64,000 bases of DNA. Source: Leifsonia aquatica H1aii (lineage in GTDB: Bacteria; Actinomycetota; Actinomycetes; Actinomycetales; Microbacteriaceae). Below, piece by piece: positions 45,268 through 54,043 of the stretch; position 1 is the stretch's first letter, and the number at the start of each line of letters is the position of its first letter. The stretch covers positions 1 to 64,000 of the forward strand of contig NZ_AYMR01000034.1 in assembly GCF_000633535.1 (NCBI RefSeq), given 5' to 3'. The translations under genes were made by a program, and so were the position numbers. Below the pieces are notes generated by a model. That model made no database searches. It was not told where the DNA came from and worked only from the letters and a program-made list of their open reading frames with translations.

Positions 45268-46692
45268 CTACTTGCCGTAGCGGTGGTTCTGCTTGATGCG
45301 GCTGGTGAGCTCGGTCACCTGGTTGTAGATCGAGCGCCGCTCCTTCATGAGCTCGCTGATCTTCTTGTTCGCGTACATCACGGTGGTGTGGTCGCGTCCA
45401 CCGAAGAGCTGACCGATCTTCGGGAGGGAGAGATTGGTCAGCTCGCGGCACAGATACATGGCGATCTGGCGTGCCGTCGCGACGGCCTGCGACCGGCTCG
45501 AGCCGTAGAGGTCGTCGACGCTGAGCTTGAAGTACTCGGCCGTGTTGGTGATGATGTCCGTCGGCGCGATCACATTGTCGTCGTCGAGCGTGATCAGATC
45601 CTTGAGCACCGTCTGCACGAGCGGCATGTCGACGGGGGTGCGGTTGAGGCTCGCGAACGCGGTGACGCGGATGAGCGTCCCCTCGAGCTCGCGAATGTTG
45701 CTCGACACCTTCGAAGCCATGAATTCGAGGATGTCGTCGGGCACCTGGATCTTCTCGCTCTGCGCCTTCTTGCGCAGGATCGCGATGCGGGTCTCGAGGT
45801 CGGGCACCTGGACGTCGGTGATCAGGCCCCACTCGAACCGCGAGCGCATCCGGTCCTCGAACCCGGTGAGGTGCTTCGGCGGCAGGTCGCTGGTGATGAC
45901 GACCTGCTTGTTGTGGTCGTGCAGCGTGTTGAAGGTGTGGAAGAACGCCTCCTGCGTCTCCACCGCACGCTGCAGGAACTGGATGTCGTCGATCAGCAGG
46001 ATGTCGATGTTGCGGTAGCGCGCCTGGAAGGAGGAGCCGCGGTTGTTCGCGATCGAGTTGATGAAGTCGTTGGTGAACTCCTCACTCGACACGTACCGGA
46101 CGCGGATGCCGGGATAGAGGCTCATCGCGTAGTGGCCGATGGCGTGGAGGAGGTGGGTCTTGCCGAGCCCCGAGTCGCCGTAGATGAAGAGGGGGTTGTA
46201 GGCCTTCGCCGGCGCCTCGGCCACGGCGACCGCGGCCGCGTGCGCGAAGCGGTTCGACTGGCCGATGACGAAGTTGTCGAAGCTGTACTTGGAATTGAGA
46301 CGCGTGTCGCCGTTGCGCGGCGGTGCGGTGATCTCGGTCGGAGGGGAGACCATCGGGGTCCCGGCCTCCAGATATGGTGCGGCCTCCGCCTCGACCGGGC
46401 CGGCCATCGTCTCCTGCTGGATCTCTGGGTTGACCACGATGGCGAAGGTGTTGACCGCGAGGGTCTCGTCGAGCGCACCGATGGCGCTGAGCAGCGGGAC
46501 TCGGCTGCGCTGCTCGATCATGCCCCGGGTGAACTCGTTGGGGACCTCCAGATAGAAGGTGCCGGCCATGATCCCCTTGGGCTCGACCAGACTGAGGAAT
46601 CCGTAGAGCTGCGGGGTGATGCGATCGTCCGTCTCAAGCTTTCCCAGCACGGATTGCCATGCCGCAGAAATGGACTCTTCGCCGCCTGCCAT
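45268..46692 (-). CDS. dnaA: replication initiator DnaA
   Basis: The 474-residue AAA+ protein has Walker A GDSGLGKTH (172-180), Walker B ILLIDDIQFL, arginine finger region FEDRMRSRFEWG, and the domain IV DNA-binding signature GGRDHTTVMYA. It binds DnaA boxes and opens oriC. It starts at ATG 46692. Four boxes upstream at 46806-46910 point to autoregulation. Confidence 0.97.
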   Translation of the reverse strand: MAGGEESISAAWQSVLGKLETDDRITPQLYGFLSLVEPKGIMAGTFYLEVPNEFTRGMIEQRSRVPLLSAIGALDETLAVNTFAIVVNPEIQQETMAGPVEAEAAPYLEAGTPMVSPPTEITAPPRNGDTRLNSKYSFDNFVIGQSNRFAHAAAVAVAEAPAKAYNPLFIYGDSGLGKTHLLHAIGHYAMSLYPGIRVRYVSSEEFTNDFINSIANNRGSSFQARYRNIDILLIDDIQFLQRAVETQEAFFHTFNTLHDHNKQVVITSDLPPKHLTGFEDRMRSRFEWGLITDVQVPDLETRIAILRKKAQSEKIQVPDDILEFMASKVSSNIRELEGTLIRVTAFASLNRTPVDMPLVQTVLKDLITLDDDNVIAPTDIITNTAEYFKLSVDDLYGSSRSQAVATARQIAMYLCRELTNLSLPKIGQLFGGRDHTTVMYANKKISELMKERRSIYNQVTELTSRIKQNHRYGK

Positions 46693-47146
46693 CGTTCCCC
46701 GTCTTCGCTTTCATCTGGATGCCGTCGGCCGAGAGACAGAAGTCGTCCTCGGGATGACTCGGGTCAGGCCGGCGGCGTGCTCGCCGCCCGGAGGTATTCA
46801 CAGAGTTATCCACCGCTGCGTGTGCAATACCGTAGCGATCTCCGGCCTTTTTTGGATGGGCTGGGGATAACTTTCGCCCTCACGCTAACTTGTCCACAGG
46901 ATGTGGATCAAATTCGGCTGCTGGAATACGTCGCCGAAACACGGCGCGTCGTTGCGAAGCATCCTGCAAATCCCGTGCATAATCAGTGGATTTGACTCGA
47001 TCGGTTTGACCTCGGTCCTCTATAGGCCGTAGTTTTAATCAGTTGACTTCAGCCGTTCAGGCTGCCCTGAAACTTTTCTGGCCTCCCCGTGCTGGTTACA
47101 TCCATCAGCACCGGCCTGCGAAGCGACCACCACGGAGATAGAGATT
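46693..47146. promoter_or_regulatory. dnaA/rpmH divergent promoter region with DnaA boxes
   Basis: This gene-free stretch has box-like sites TTATCCACC (46806-46814), TGGGGATAA (46862-46870), TTGTCCACA (46890-46898), and TGTGGATCA (46902-46910), the last two opposed. TTGACC at 47006-47011 with an 18-bp spacer to TAGTTT at 47030-47035 is a possible rpmH promoter. No gene is seen. Confidence 0.65.
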
Positions 47147-47284
47147 ATGAGCAAGAGAACGTTCCAGCCGAACAACCGCAAGCGTGCCAAGAAGCACGGC
47201 TTCCGCCTCCGCATGCGTACGCGTGCCGGCCGCGCCATCCTGTCGGCTCGCCGCTCCAAGGGCCGCGAGAAGATCTCGGCCTAG
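47147..47284 (+). CDS. rpmH: ribosomal protein bL34
   Basis: The 45-residue highly basic protein [20 protein letters not shown], with [15 protein letters not shown], is bL34. It stabilises the 50S subunit. It starts the rpmH-rnpA-yidD-yidC-jag-rsmG run, 9 bp before rnpA. Confidence 0.97.
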   Translation: MSKRTFQPNNRKRAKKHGFRLRMRTRAGRAILSARRSKGREKISA

Positions 47285-47293
47285 ACCCGACCG

Positions 47294-47662
47294 GTGCTCG
47301 CGAAAGCCAATCGCATCACGCGGGGGGCGGACTACCGGGCGACGGTGCGCAAGGGTTCCCGTTTCACCGCGGAGAACACGGTCGCGTACGTCCGTCCGAA
47401 CTCCGACCCCGACGTGGTGCGATTCGGTTTCATCGTGAGCAAGGCCGTCGGGAACGCCGTGCGCCGCAACCTCGTGCGCCGCCGCCTCAAGGCGGCCGCT
47501 TACGAGCTGGTCCCGGCGCTTCGCGAGAGCGCGGCGACGGTGGGCGGAGTGGACATCGTGATCAGAGCATTACCAGCTTCTGCGGAGGCGCGGTGGGCTA
47601 CCCTGCACGAAGAGGTCAGCCGAGCCGTCAGCCGCTACGTTCGCCGTAGTTCCACCAGATAA
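47294..47662 (+). CDS. rnpA: ribonuclease P protein component
   Basis: The 122-residue basic protein has the RnpA core with FGFIVSKAVGNAVRRNLVRRRLK (the RNA-binding RNR motif) and RALP. It aids RNase P in tRNA 5' maturation. It starts at GTG 47294, right after rpmH. Confidence 0.94.
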   Translation: MLAKANRITRGADYRATVRKGSRFTAENTVAYVRPNSDPDVVRFGFIVSKAVGNAVRRNLVRRRLKAAAYELVPALRESAATVGGVDIVIRALPASAEARWATLHEEVSRAVSRYVRRSSTR

Positions 47663-47677
47663 GGGCAGTGTCCGTCC

Positions 47678-48058
47678 ATGTACGCCGCGATCACCGCAGT
47701 TCTGCTCGTTCCGCGGAACATCGCCGTGCTGATCCTGCGAGCGTATCGCGCGGTCATCTCACCGCTCTACGGAGACGTCTGCCGCTACTACCCCTCGTGC
47801 TCGTCTTACGCGCTGCAGGCCATTCAACAGCACGGAGTGATCGTGGGGAGCGCTCTGGGAGCGCGCCGCATCGCCCGCTGCCATCCGTGGGCGGCGGGAG
47901 GGGTCGACGACGTCCCCGCGAAGAAGATGCAGCGCTATCGCGTCACCCCCTTCGGTTTCGTCGTGGCTCGACGTGCGGACAGCACGGGACCGAACGGCTT
48001 CACCCGGCCGGGCGGCGCCGGCGGGCAGCACAGTATTCTTAGCCACGGAAAGGCTTAG
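47678..48058 (+). CDS. yidD: membrane-insertion factor YidD
   Basis: The 126-residue protein has the YidD core with ILRAYRAVISPLYGDVCRYYPSCSSYALQAIQQHG and RIARCHPWAAGGVDDVP. It helps YidC-mediated insertion. It has a C-terminal extension of about 40 residues past the usual end. It starts at ATG 47678, 15 bp after rnpA. Confidence 0.9.
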   Translation: MYAAITAVLLVPRNIAVLILRAYRAVISPLYGDVCRYYPSCSSYALQAIQQHGVIVGSALGARRIARCHPWAAGGVDDVPAKKMQRYRVTPFGFVVARRADSTGPNGFTRPGGAGGQHSILSHGKA

Positions 48059-48067
48059 TAAGCAGAC

Positions 48068-49042
48068 ATGGACTTCATCGGTACGATCCTCTGGCCCATC
48101 AAATGGGTCGTGGAGCTGATCCTGGTCGCCTTCCACTGGCTGTTCTCGCAGATCGGGCTCGACCCGGCCGCCGGACTCACCTGGGTGCTGTCGATCGTGG
48201 GCCTCACCGTCGTCGTCCGCGCCGCCCTCATCCCGATCTTCGTCCGTCAGATCAAGAACCAGCGCCGCATGCTCGAGGTGGCGCCGCAGCTGAAGAAGAT
48301 CCAGGACAAGTACAAGGGCAAGAAGGACCAGTTCTCGCGTGAGGCCATGTCCCGCGAGACCATGGAGCTGTACAAGAAGACGGGCACGAACCCGCTGAGC
48401 TCCTGCCTCCCGCTCCTGCTCCAGATGCCGATCTTCTTCTCGCTGTTCCAGGTGCTCAACGGCGCCCAGAGCGGCCACGCCGGCGTCGGCCCGCTCAACG
48501 AGGCGCTCGCGGTCCAGTTCGGCGGTGCCAGCCTGTTCGGTGTGGCTCCGCTGCACCAGAGCTTCCAGGGCGCGATGAACGCCAACCCGCCGCAGGTCGT
48601 CGTCATGGTCATCGCCGCCGTGATGGTCGTGCTGATGACCGGCTCGCAGTTCCTCACCCAGCTGCAGATCGTCTCCAAGAACATGTCGCCGGAGACCAAG
48701 GCCAGCCCGCAGTTCAAGCAGCAGCGGATCCTGCTCTACCTGCTCCCCTTCGTGTTCCTGTTCTCGGGCTTCGCCTTCCCGCTCGGTGTCATGTTCTACT
48801 GGCTCACCTCGAACATCTGGACCATGGGCCAGCAGTTCCTGGTCATCCGCAACATGCCGACCCCCGGTTCCGACGCCGCCAAGGCGCGTGAGGCCCGCCT
48901 CGCGAAGAAGGGCAAGCTCGTCGCGCAGGACGGCTCGATCGTCCTCACCATCGAAGAAGCGCAGCCGGAGAAGCCCATCACCACGCAGCGGGTTCAGCCG
49001 GTGAGCAAGAACCGCGCCAAGAAGCAGGCCGGAAAGAAGTAG
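48068..49042 (+). CDS. yidC: membrane protein insertase YidC
   Basis: The 324-residue protein has five transmembrane segments of the Oxa1/YidC fold, with SSCLPLLLQMPIFFSLFQVL and MFYWLTSNIWTMGQQF. The basic C-terminal tail RVQPVSKNRAKKQAGKK binds ribosomes. It inserts membrane proteins. It is 9 bp after yidD and 8 bp before jag. Confidence 0.95.
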   Translation: MDFIGTILWPIKWVVELILVAFHWLFSQIGLDPAAGLTWVLSIVGLTVVVRAALIPIFVRQIKNQRRMLEVAPQLKKIQDKYKGKKDQFSREAMSRETMELYKKTGTNPLSSCLPLLLQMPIFFSLFQVLNGAQSGHAGVGPLNEALAVQFGGASLFGVAPLHQSFQGAMNANPPQVVVMVIAAVMVVLMTGSQFLTQLQIVSKNMSPETKASPQFKQQRILLYLLPFVFLFSGFAFPLGVMFYWLTSNIWTMGQQFLVIRNMPTPGSDAAKAREARLAKKGKLVAQDGSIVLTIEEAQPEKPITTQRVQPVSKNRAKKQAGKK

Positions 49043-49050
49043 GGACAGCC

Positions 49051-49620
49051 ATGACCGACGTGCAGACCGAGACGAATTCTCTTCCGACCGCGGACGCCGA
49101 GATCGAGGAGGCCGCGACGACGGCGCCCGAACTCGCCGACGGTGAGAGCTCGGAGCCGACGCCCGGAGAGCTCGACCGTGAAGGCGACATCGCCGCGGAT
49201 TACATCGAGGAGCTCCTCGACATCGCCGACATCGACGGCGATATCGACATCGACGCCCGCAATGGACGCGCCTACATCTCGGTGAACGCGGAGGACGGCA
49301 CCAACCTGCAGCTGCTGTCGAAGCCGGACACTGTCGCCGCCCTGCAGGAGCTGACTCGTCTCGCCGTGCAGAACCAGACCGGCGGTTTCTCGCGACTGAT
49401 CCTGGACATCGCCGGTTCGCGCGATGCCCGCCAGGCGGAGCTCGGGATCCTCGTGGAGCGGGCGATCGCCCGGATCGACGAGGGCGCTGCCGAGGCGGCG
49501 CTGCCCCCGATGTCTTCGTACGAGCGCAAGCTGGTGCACGACATCGTCTCCGACCGGGGCTTCGTCTCGAACTCGCGTGGCGAGGGTCGTGACCGTCACA
49601 CGGTCATCACCGCGGCCTGA
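49051..49620 (+). CDS. jag: RNA-binding protein Jag (KhpB-like, KH and R3H domains)
   Basis: The 189-residue protein has an acidic N-terminal region of about 50 residues, a KH-like domain (IEELLDIADIDGDIDIDARNGRAYISV, ELTRLAVQNQTGGFSRLILDIAG), and an R3H domain (PPMSSYERKLVHDIVSDRGFVSNSRGEGRDRHTVI). It binds RNA and influences wall growth and division in other bacteria. It is co-transcribed with yidC and rsmG. Confidence 0.92.
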   Translation: MTDVQTETNSLPTADAEIEEAATTAPELADGESSEPTPGELDREGDIAADYIEELLDIADIDGDIDIDARNGRAYISVNAEDGTNLQLLSKPDTVAALQELTRLAVQNQTGGFSRLILDIAGSRDARQAELGILVERAIARIDEGAAEAALPPMSSYERKLVHDIVSDRGFVSNSRGEGRDRHTVITAA

Positions 49621-49634
49621 TTCCGCGCGCCGCC

Positions 49635-50264
49635 GTGACGGATTCACTCGAGGCCGAGCCCGCCGCCGCTGCGCTTCTCTTCGGCGCACGCCTGGATGTT
49701 GCTCGAACGTTCACTGAGAACCTTGCCGCGCAGGGCGAGGAGCGTGGGCTGATCGGTCCGCTCGAACTCCCCCGGCTCTGGTCCCGCCACATCCTGAACT
49801 GCGCGATCGTCGCTCCGCTGCTCCGGCCCGGCGTGGTCGGCGACATCGGCAGCGGCGCCGGACTGCCCGGTCTCGTTCTGGCGATCGCTCGTCCCGATGT
49901 CTCGTTCGTGCTCATCGAGCCGATGGAGCGCCGGATCGCCTGGCTCAGCGAGCAGGTCGACGAGCTCGGACTCTCGAATGTGCATGTCGTCCGTGCCCGT
50001 GCCGAGGACGTGAAGCTGGAGGCTCCGCTGGATCAGGTCACCGCGCGGGCCGTGAGCGCTTTCCGCAAGCTCCTTCCCCTCACCGCCCCGCTCCTGAGGG
50101 ACGGCGGCGAGCTCGTCCTCATGAAGGGTGCCGGCGCGCAGGCGGAGGTCGACGCGGCCGCCAAGGAGATCCGCCGGTTCCGCGTCCACGACGTGACAGT
50201 CGAGGTCCTCGGCGACGGCGTCCTCGATGAGGTCACCCGGGTCATTCGCGCCACGGTGCGCTGA
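49635..50264 (+). CDS. rsmG: 16S rRNA m7G527 methyltransferase RsmG
   Basis: The 209-residue SAM methyltransferase has motif I VGDIGSGAGLPGLVLAIARP, LIEPMERRIAWLSE, and ARAVSAFRKLLPLTAPLL. It methylates G527 of 16S rRNA. It starts at GTG 49635, 14 bp after jag. A hairpin at 50354-50402 may end the run. Confidence 0.95.
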   Translation: MTDSLEAEPAAAALLFGARLDVARTFTENLAAQGEERGLIGPLELPRLWSRHILNCAIVAPLLRPGVVGDIGSGAGLPGLVLAIARPDVSFVLIEPMERRIAWLSEQVDELGLSNVHVVRARAEDVKLEAPLDQVTARAVSAFRKLLPLTAPLLRDGGELVLMKGAGAQAEVDAAAKEIRRFRVHDVTVEVLGDGVLDEVTRVIRATVR

Positions 50265-50353
50265 GGGCGGCGCCCGCGACCCGGTTTTCGACCGGATATC
50301 GGTGCCGGCCAAGCGGATTCCGAGCGGATCGCCGCGGTGGCTTCATGCGCAGA

Positions 50354-50402
50354 ATGGCTCTGTGAGCGCGGAAGCAGGGTGTTTCGGCGCTGAGAGAGCC
50401 AT
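50354..50402 (+). terminator. imperfect hairpin downstream of rsmG
   Basis: ATGGCTCT (50354-50361) with AGCGC (50365-50369) pairs with GCGCT (50387-50391) and AGAGCCAT (50395-50402), with a 3-nt internal loop. The DNA after it is locally T-rich (GTTTTCGGCTGTTTTTCGG). It may terminate the rpmH-rsmG transcript. Confidence 0.4.
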
Positions 50403-51164
50403 CCTCCGGGCGTTTCGAGAGACTCGGGCGCAACGTTTTCGGCTGTTTTTCGGCTGTTTCTCGTCCCGAGGTGCACGATGTGAGGCCCGATCGCGTCGCA
50501 CCAGTGCCGTTTCCCTCGACCTGTTCGGTAGCGGTGGATGGAGGTCGCGCGTCCGTTCCGCTGAGTGGGAGGTATGGATGTCGATGCACTCCCCCGACAG
50601 CGTGGAGGTCGACCGGTGAACCGCTCGGTGCGAGTTCGTCGGCGCTGTCCGGGCGATCGGTCCGTCCATGTTTCTGCGCGCTGCCGGCTGGGGTAGCGCT
50701 CCCGTCGCGGACGCCGGCAGGATCGTGCGCTGCAGGATCTTCGGTCCGCAGCGCGCGGAAGACGCGGACGCGGCCTCGGCGGTGATCGGCCCGCCCGCCC
50801 TCTTCGGCTGCTCCGGCAGGTTCCCGTCGATCTCCTTCGGCTCTGCCTGCCCCGCTCCCCCATTCTGCTACTCTCTCGCTCCCCCGCTCTCTCGCGCGTT
50901 GGCCGACGCGCGCGGCGCGCGGTGTCGCCGGAGTCGGTCTTCGGGTGGCGGACCGAAGGGAGCTCGGGCTACATCCTGTGGTCCGCCCGCTTGTGTGTAC
51001 TCGTGGCCTTGGCCGGTGGTCACAGTCAGGCCGACGGCGGACGGGCATGCCATCGATGCCGCGTCGATGGGGCTTGATCAGTCCCACTCTCGGTAGAGCC
51101 GGAGTAGAGAGGGGAGGCTGGGCTGGTCCGCCGCCGCGCGGCTGGGTGAGTGGGTAGGCCCGTT

Positions 51165-51180
51165 CTCTCTTCGAAGAGAG
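51165..51180. other. perfect 16-bp palindrome beside parS1
   Basis: CTCTCTTCGAAGAGAG is a perfect palindrome ending 1 bp before the parS-like site at 51182. It could form a hairpin or bind a dimer. Confidence 0.5.
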
Positions 51181-51181
51181 C

Positions 51182-51195
51182 GTTTCACGTGAAGC
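51182..51195. other. parS-like site 1
   Basis: GTTTCACGTGAAGC matches the parS core GTTTCACGTGAAAC at 13 of 14 positions. Confidence 0.7.
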
Positions 51196-51306
51196 CAGCG
51201 GTCAGCTCGTGACGGCCGCGAGTCGGATGCGTTCATTGTAGACGTCAGTTCCCTGCCGGATGGAGTTGCAGCATAGCGGGGGTGGGGTCGTTCCAGCAGT
51301 CCACGC

Positions 51307-51320
51307 GTTTCACGTGAAAC
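51307..51320. other. parS site 2
   Basis: Exact GTTTCACGTGAAAC, the ParB-binding centromere core. Confidence 0.9.
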
Positions 51321-51525
51321 ACCTGCAATCGTGGGAGGCGGTTGTAGCGTGGGCGCGATCCGCTCGGGCATGCTGTGCCGAGGGACCGGACCCCCTTCGT
51401 GCTGCCGCCCTCTTCATCTGTCCCGAGTCAGGGTGTGCCTCACGGAGACGTCGCCCGCCGGTACCGCGTGCCCTACTGAGCCGCCGCCGCGATGCCGGAC
51501 GCCGCCGTGAGTGCCTCACGCACAT

Positions 51526-51539
51526 GTTTCACGTGAAAC
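51526..51539. other. parS site 3
   Basis: Exact GTTTCACGTGAAAC. Confidence 0.9.
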
Positions 51540-52046
51540 CGCGCCCTACGGTCCCGTCAGTTTCACTGCTCCCCCGGCCGGCGTGTGATGAGTCGAGCGG
51601 AGACGATCGTGAAGATCGGGGCCCTGGGCGCGATCGTCGCGCGAAAGGGGACGGCGCGAACGGTCACGTGTGCACGTCGTTGCGCTCACCGGAGTGCTGG
51701 CATCCCGTGAGTGAGTGAGGGCTTCGTGCGTGCGCCGCGCGGTCTTGCCCATCCACGCGTCGTGTTCCCTGGGTCGTACGGCCGCCGGTGGTGCGCCACC
51801 GTCACGCGCGCCGCCTCCGCGCCACGGTGCGGTGGCCTACGCCGGTCAAGGGTCCTGCCGCCGGGGCGGTCGCTTGGATCGATAGCCCGGGCGGCCGAGC
51901 TGGCCCGTCGGTGCCCGATGGGTGGCGGCCGAGACGCTGGGCCGTCGTTGCTTGTCCCGCACGTTCGACGCCACGCGGAGGCTGAGTACGGACCGCGCAC
52001 CCTCGAATCACGAGCGACCGCACCGGCCCACGCGGCGCCATCCACC

Positions 52047-52060
52047 CTTTCACGTGAAAC
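52047..52060. other. parS-like site 4
   Basis: CTTTCACGTGAAAC matches 13 of 14 positions, differing at the first base. It is 31 bp from site 5. Confidence 0.75.
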
Positions 52061-52077
52061 GTACGACTCCGCCCTCA

Positions 52078-52091
52078 GTTTCACGTGAAAC
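52078..52091. other. parS site 5
   Basis: Exact GTTTCACGTGAAAC. It is 31 bp from the near-parS site 4, about three helical turns. Confidence 0.9.
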
Positions 52092-52704
52092 ATCCCGCGC
52101 CGGGTGGCAGCGTTGAATCCACTCCGCACTCCCTCATCGGCAACCGAGGGAAGAGTCGAGGGTGATCGAGCAGCGCCCGAACGCTCAGGTCGGGACACGT
52201 TGATGCGGGTAGCGGCAGGCCCACTCTCCGTCCTGGAGCCCGGTGTCGCGCGCGCATTCGCGACAGCTTCAGATCGCGGAGGGGCTGTTGCCCGCGCGCT
52301 CCACCTGCCCGCCGTCTCGCCCAGAGCCGCTGCCAGCCGCTGGCTTCTGGCGTGTCGACCGTGCGTCGTCCCACAGCTCCCGCTGATCCCAGCGGGAACG
52401 GCATTGTGCTGGTGCTGGAGCCGGGGTCCGCACCGGAGTTCGAGCCGGAGTTCGAGCCGGAGCCGAAACCGGTGCGGCACCGAAACTGACGGCGATGCCG
52501 TGTGGAATGCCCTTGCTGATGCCGGAGCCGGATCCGGAGCTGGAGCCGGCGATGCCGATCTCGAGCGCGGCGGCAAGGACATCTTCTCTCACCCCGCACC
52601 GCGCCCCGGCCGTGCCCCGTCGCCCCGGCTGTGCCCCTCTCCCCCGGCTACGCACTCCGCTCCCGGCATTGACCTTCCCCCTGACTCCGCACTCCTCTCC
52701 AGGA

Positions 52705-52777
52705 GTCGTCTCCTTCCCGCTATTCGTCTCGTTCTCGCTAGTCGTCTCCTTCCCGCTATTCGTCGTCTCCTTCCCGC
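52705..52777. repeat. 24-bp direct repeats in a pyrimidine-rich tract
   Basis: A 24-bp unit starting GTCGTCTCCTTCCCGC is exact at 52705-52728 and 52741-52764, with the 16-bp core again at 52762-52777. The surrounding 52580-52830 is strongly C/T-biased on the plus strand. Confidence 0.7.
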
Positions 52778-53118
52778 CAGCCGCCTCCTCCCCGCACTTC
52801 CCCGTCGACCCCTCCTCCCAACCACCTACTCACCCCCGGGGCGGCGACATGCGACGGCATCAGCGCACATCCGCGACCGCGGCACTGCGCGCGTCGAGCG
52901 GCACAGGGGTCCGGTCGGATGAGGAGCGAGCCCGGGCCTGGGATGCGGTGGCCGCCGGCGAGCGGTCCCCTTCGGCCGGTCGAGCCGTACCCGGATGCCA
53001 GCACCGACGGCTACACCAGGGGGAGCGAGTCGGATGGGCAAGCTAGAGTTGAACAGTGGCGCGCCCTCGGCGCGCAGTCCCGAGAAAACCGGTGCGGCGC
53101 ACCCGATCGAGCGACGAG

Positions 53119-53132
53119 GTTTCACGTGAAAC
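53119..53132. other. parS site 6 overlapping the parA start codon
   Basis: Exact GTTTCACGTGAAAC. The parA GTG (53126-53128) lies within it, and its GAGG Shine-Dalgarno ends at its first base. ParB binding here would cover the translation start site region of parA. Confidence 0.85.
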
Positions 53133-54043
53133 AACCGGACCAGGATCCGTCCATCGAGGCGGAGCAGCCCGCCTTCGATGAATCGACCCCCCTGGCTCGG
53201 GAGATCGAGGAACTCGCGCGCAGGAGGCAAGCGATCGCATCGACAACTCTTCCCCTCCCCTCCCGGACTCGCGTATTCACGATCTCCAACCAGAAGGGCG
53301 GGGTCGGCAAGACGACCACCGTGGTGAACCTGTCGGCGGCGCTGGCGAAGTCCGGTGCGCGGGTTCTGGTGATCGACCTGGATCCGCAGGGGAACGCCTC
53401 CACCGCGTTGAGTGTCGAGCATCGCGAGGGCACCCCGAGCGTTTACGACGTGATCGTCGACGACAAGGAGCTCGAAGAGGTCATCCAGAAGAGCCCGGAG
53501 TTCGACGGGCTGTTCGTCATTCCAGCGACCATCGATCTCGCCGGCGCGGAGATCGAGCTCGTGTCGATGGTGGCCCGTGAGCAGCGTCTCGAGCGCGCTC
53601 TGAAGCGCTTCCTCGACGAGTACGACATCGACTACGTTCTGATCGACTGCCCGCCGTCGCTGGGGCTCCTTACGATCAACGCCTTCGTGGCGGCGACGGA
53701 GGTGCTGATCCCGATCCAGTGCGAGTATTACGCGCTGGAGGGCCTGAGCCAGCTGCTCAAGAACATCCAGCTGATCGAACGGCACCTGAACCCCAAGCTC
53801 CGCGTCTCGACGATCCTGCTGACGATGTACGACTCGCGGACCAATCTCGCGCACCAGGTCGCGGCCGATGTCCGCGAGCACTTCCCCGACGAGGTCCTCG
53901 ACACGATCATCCCCCGCTCGGTCCGCATCTCGGAGGCACCGAGCTACGGTCAGAGCGTGATCAGCTACGACGCCAACTCGTCCGGCTCGCTGTCGTACCT
54001 CGAAGCGGCCGCAGAAATCGCACGAAGAGGAGCACCCCGCTAA
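53126..54043 (+). CDS. parA: chromosome partitioning ATPase ParA
   Basis: The 305-residue Walker-type ATPase has KGGVGKTTTVVNLSAALA, LVIDLDPQGNAST, and VLIDCPPSLG. With ParB it segregates origins. I chose GTG 53126 because GACGAGG precedes it at good spacing and conserved sequence begins soon after. An upstream in-frame ATG (52919) would add 69 residues without any recognisable domain. The start lies inside parS site 6. It is followed by parB with a TAATG overlap. Confidence 0.9.
   Translation: MKQPDQDPSIEAEQPAFDESTPLAREIEELARRRQAIASTTLPLPSRTRVFTISNQKGGVGKTTTVVNLSAALAKSGARVLVIDLDPQGNASTALSVEHREGTPSVYDVIVDDKELEEVIQKSPEFDGLFVIPATIDLAGAEIELVSMVAREQRLERALKRFLDEYDIDYVLIDCPPSLGLLTINAFVAATEVLIPIQCEYYALEGLSQLLKNIQLIERHLNPKLRVSTILLTMYDSRTNLAHQVAADVREHFPDEVLDTIIPRSVRISEAPSYGQSVISYDANSSGSLSYLEAAAEIARRGAPR

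Larger units (their letters stand above)
50265..53125. other. 2.9-kb gene-free, parS-rich region
   Basis: No ORF here has a recognisable product or consistent codon use. Five parS or near-parS sites lie at 51182-51195, 51307-51320, 51526-51539, 52047-52060 and 52078-52091, with a sixth at the end in parA. It holds a hairpin (50354-50402), a 16-bp perfect palindrome (51165-51180), GAGTTCGAGCCG-type repeats near 52430-52470 and a pyrimidine-rich repeat tract (52580-52830). It looks like a centromere region rather than coding DNA. Confidence 0.75.

Noticed and set aside
50242-51087. Several 100-280-codon frames in the parS-rich gap
   Set aside because: They have no homology I recognise, no good RBS, odd composition, and overlap each other on both strands. 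The parS sites also explain their recurring FHVK strings.
52705-52777. CRISPR-like repeats
   Set aside because: There are only two exact copies and one partial, with no uniform spacers or cas genes.
52919-53125. Longer N-terminus for ParA from ATG 52919
   Set aside because: The additional 69 residues have no recognisable domain, and GTG 53126 has a proper GAGG spacing and fits the family.
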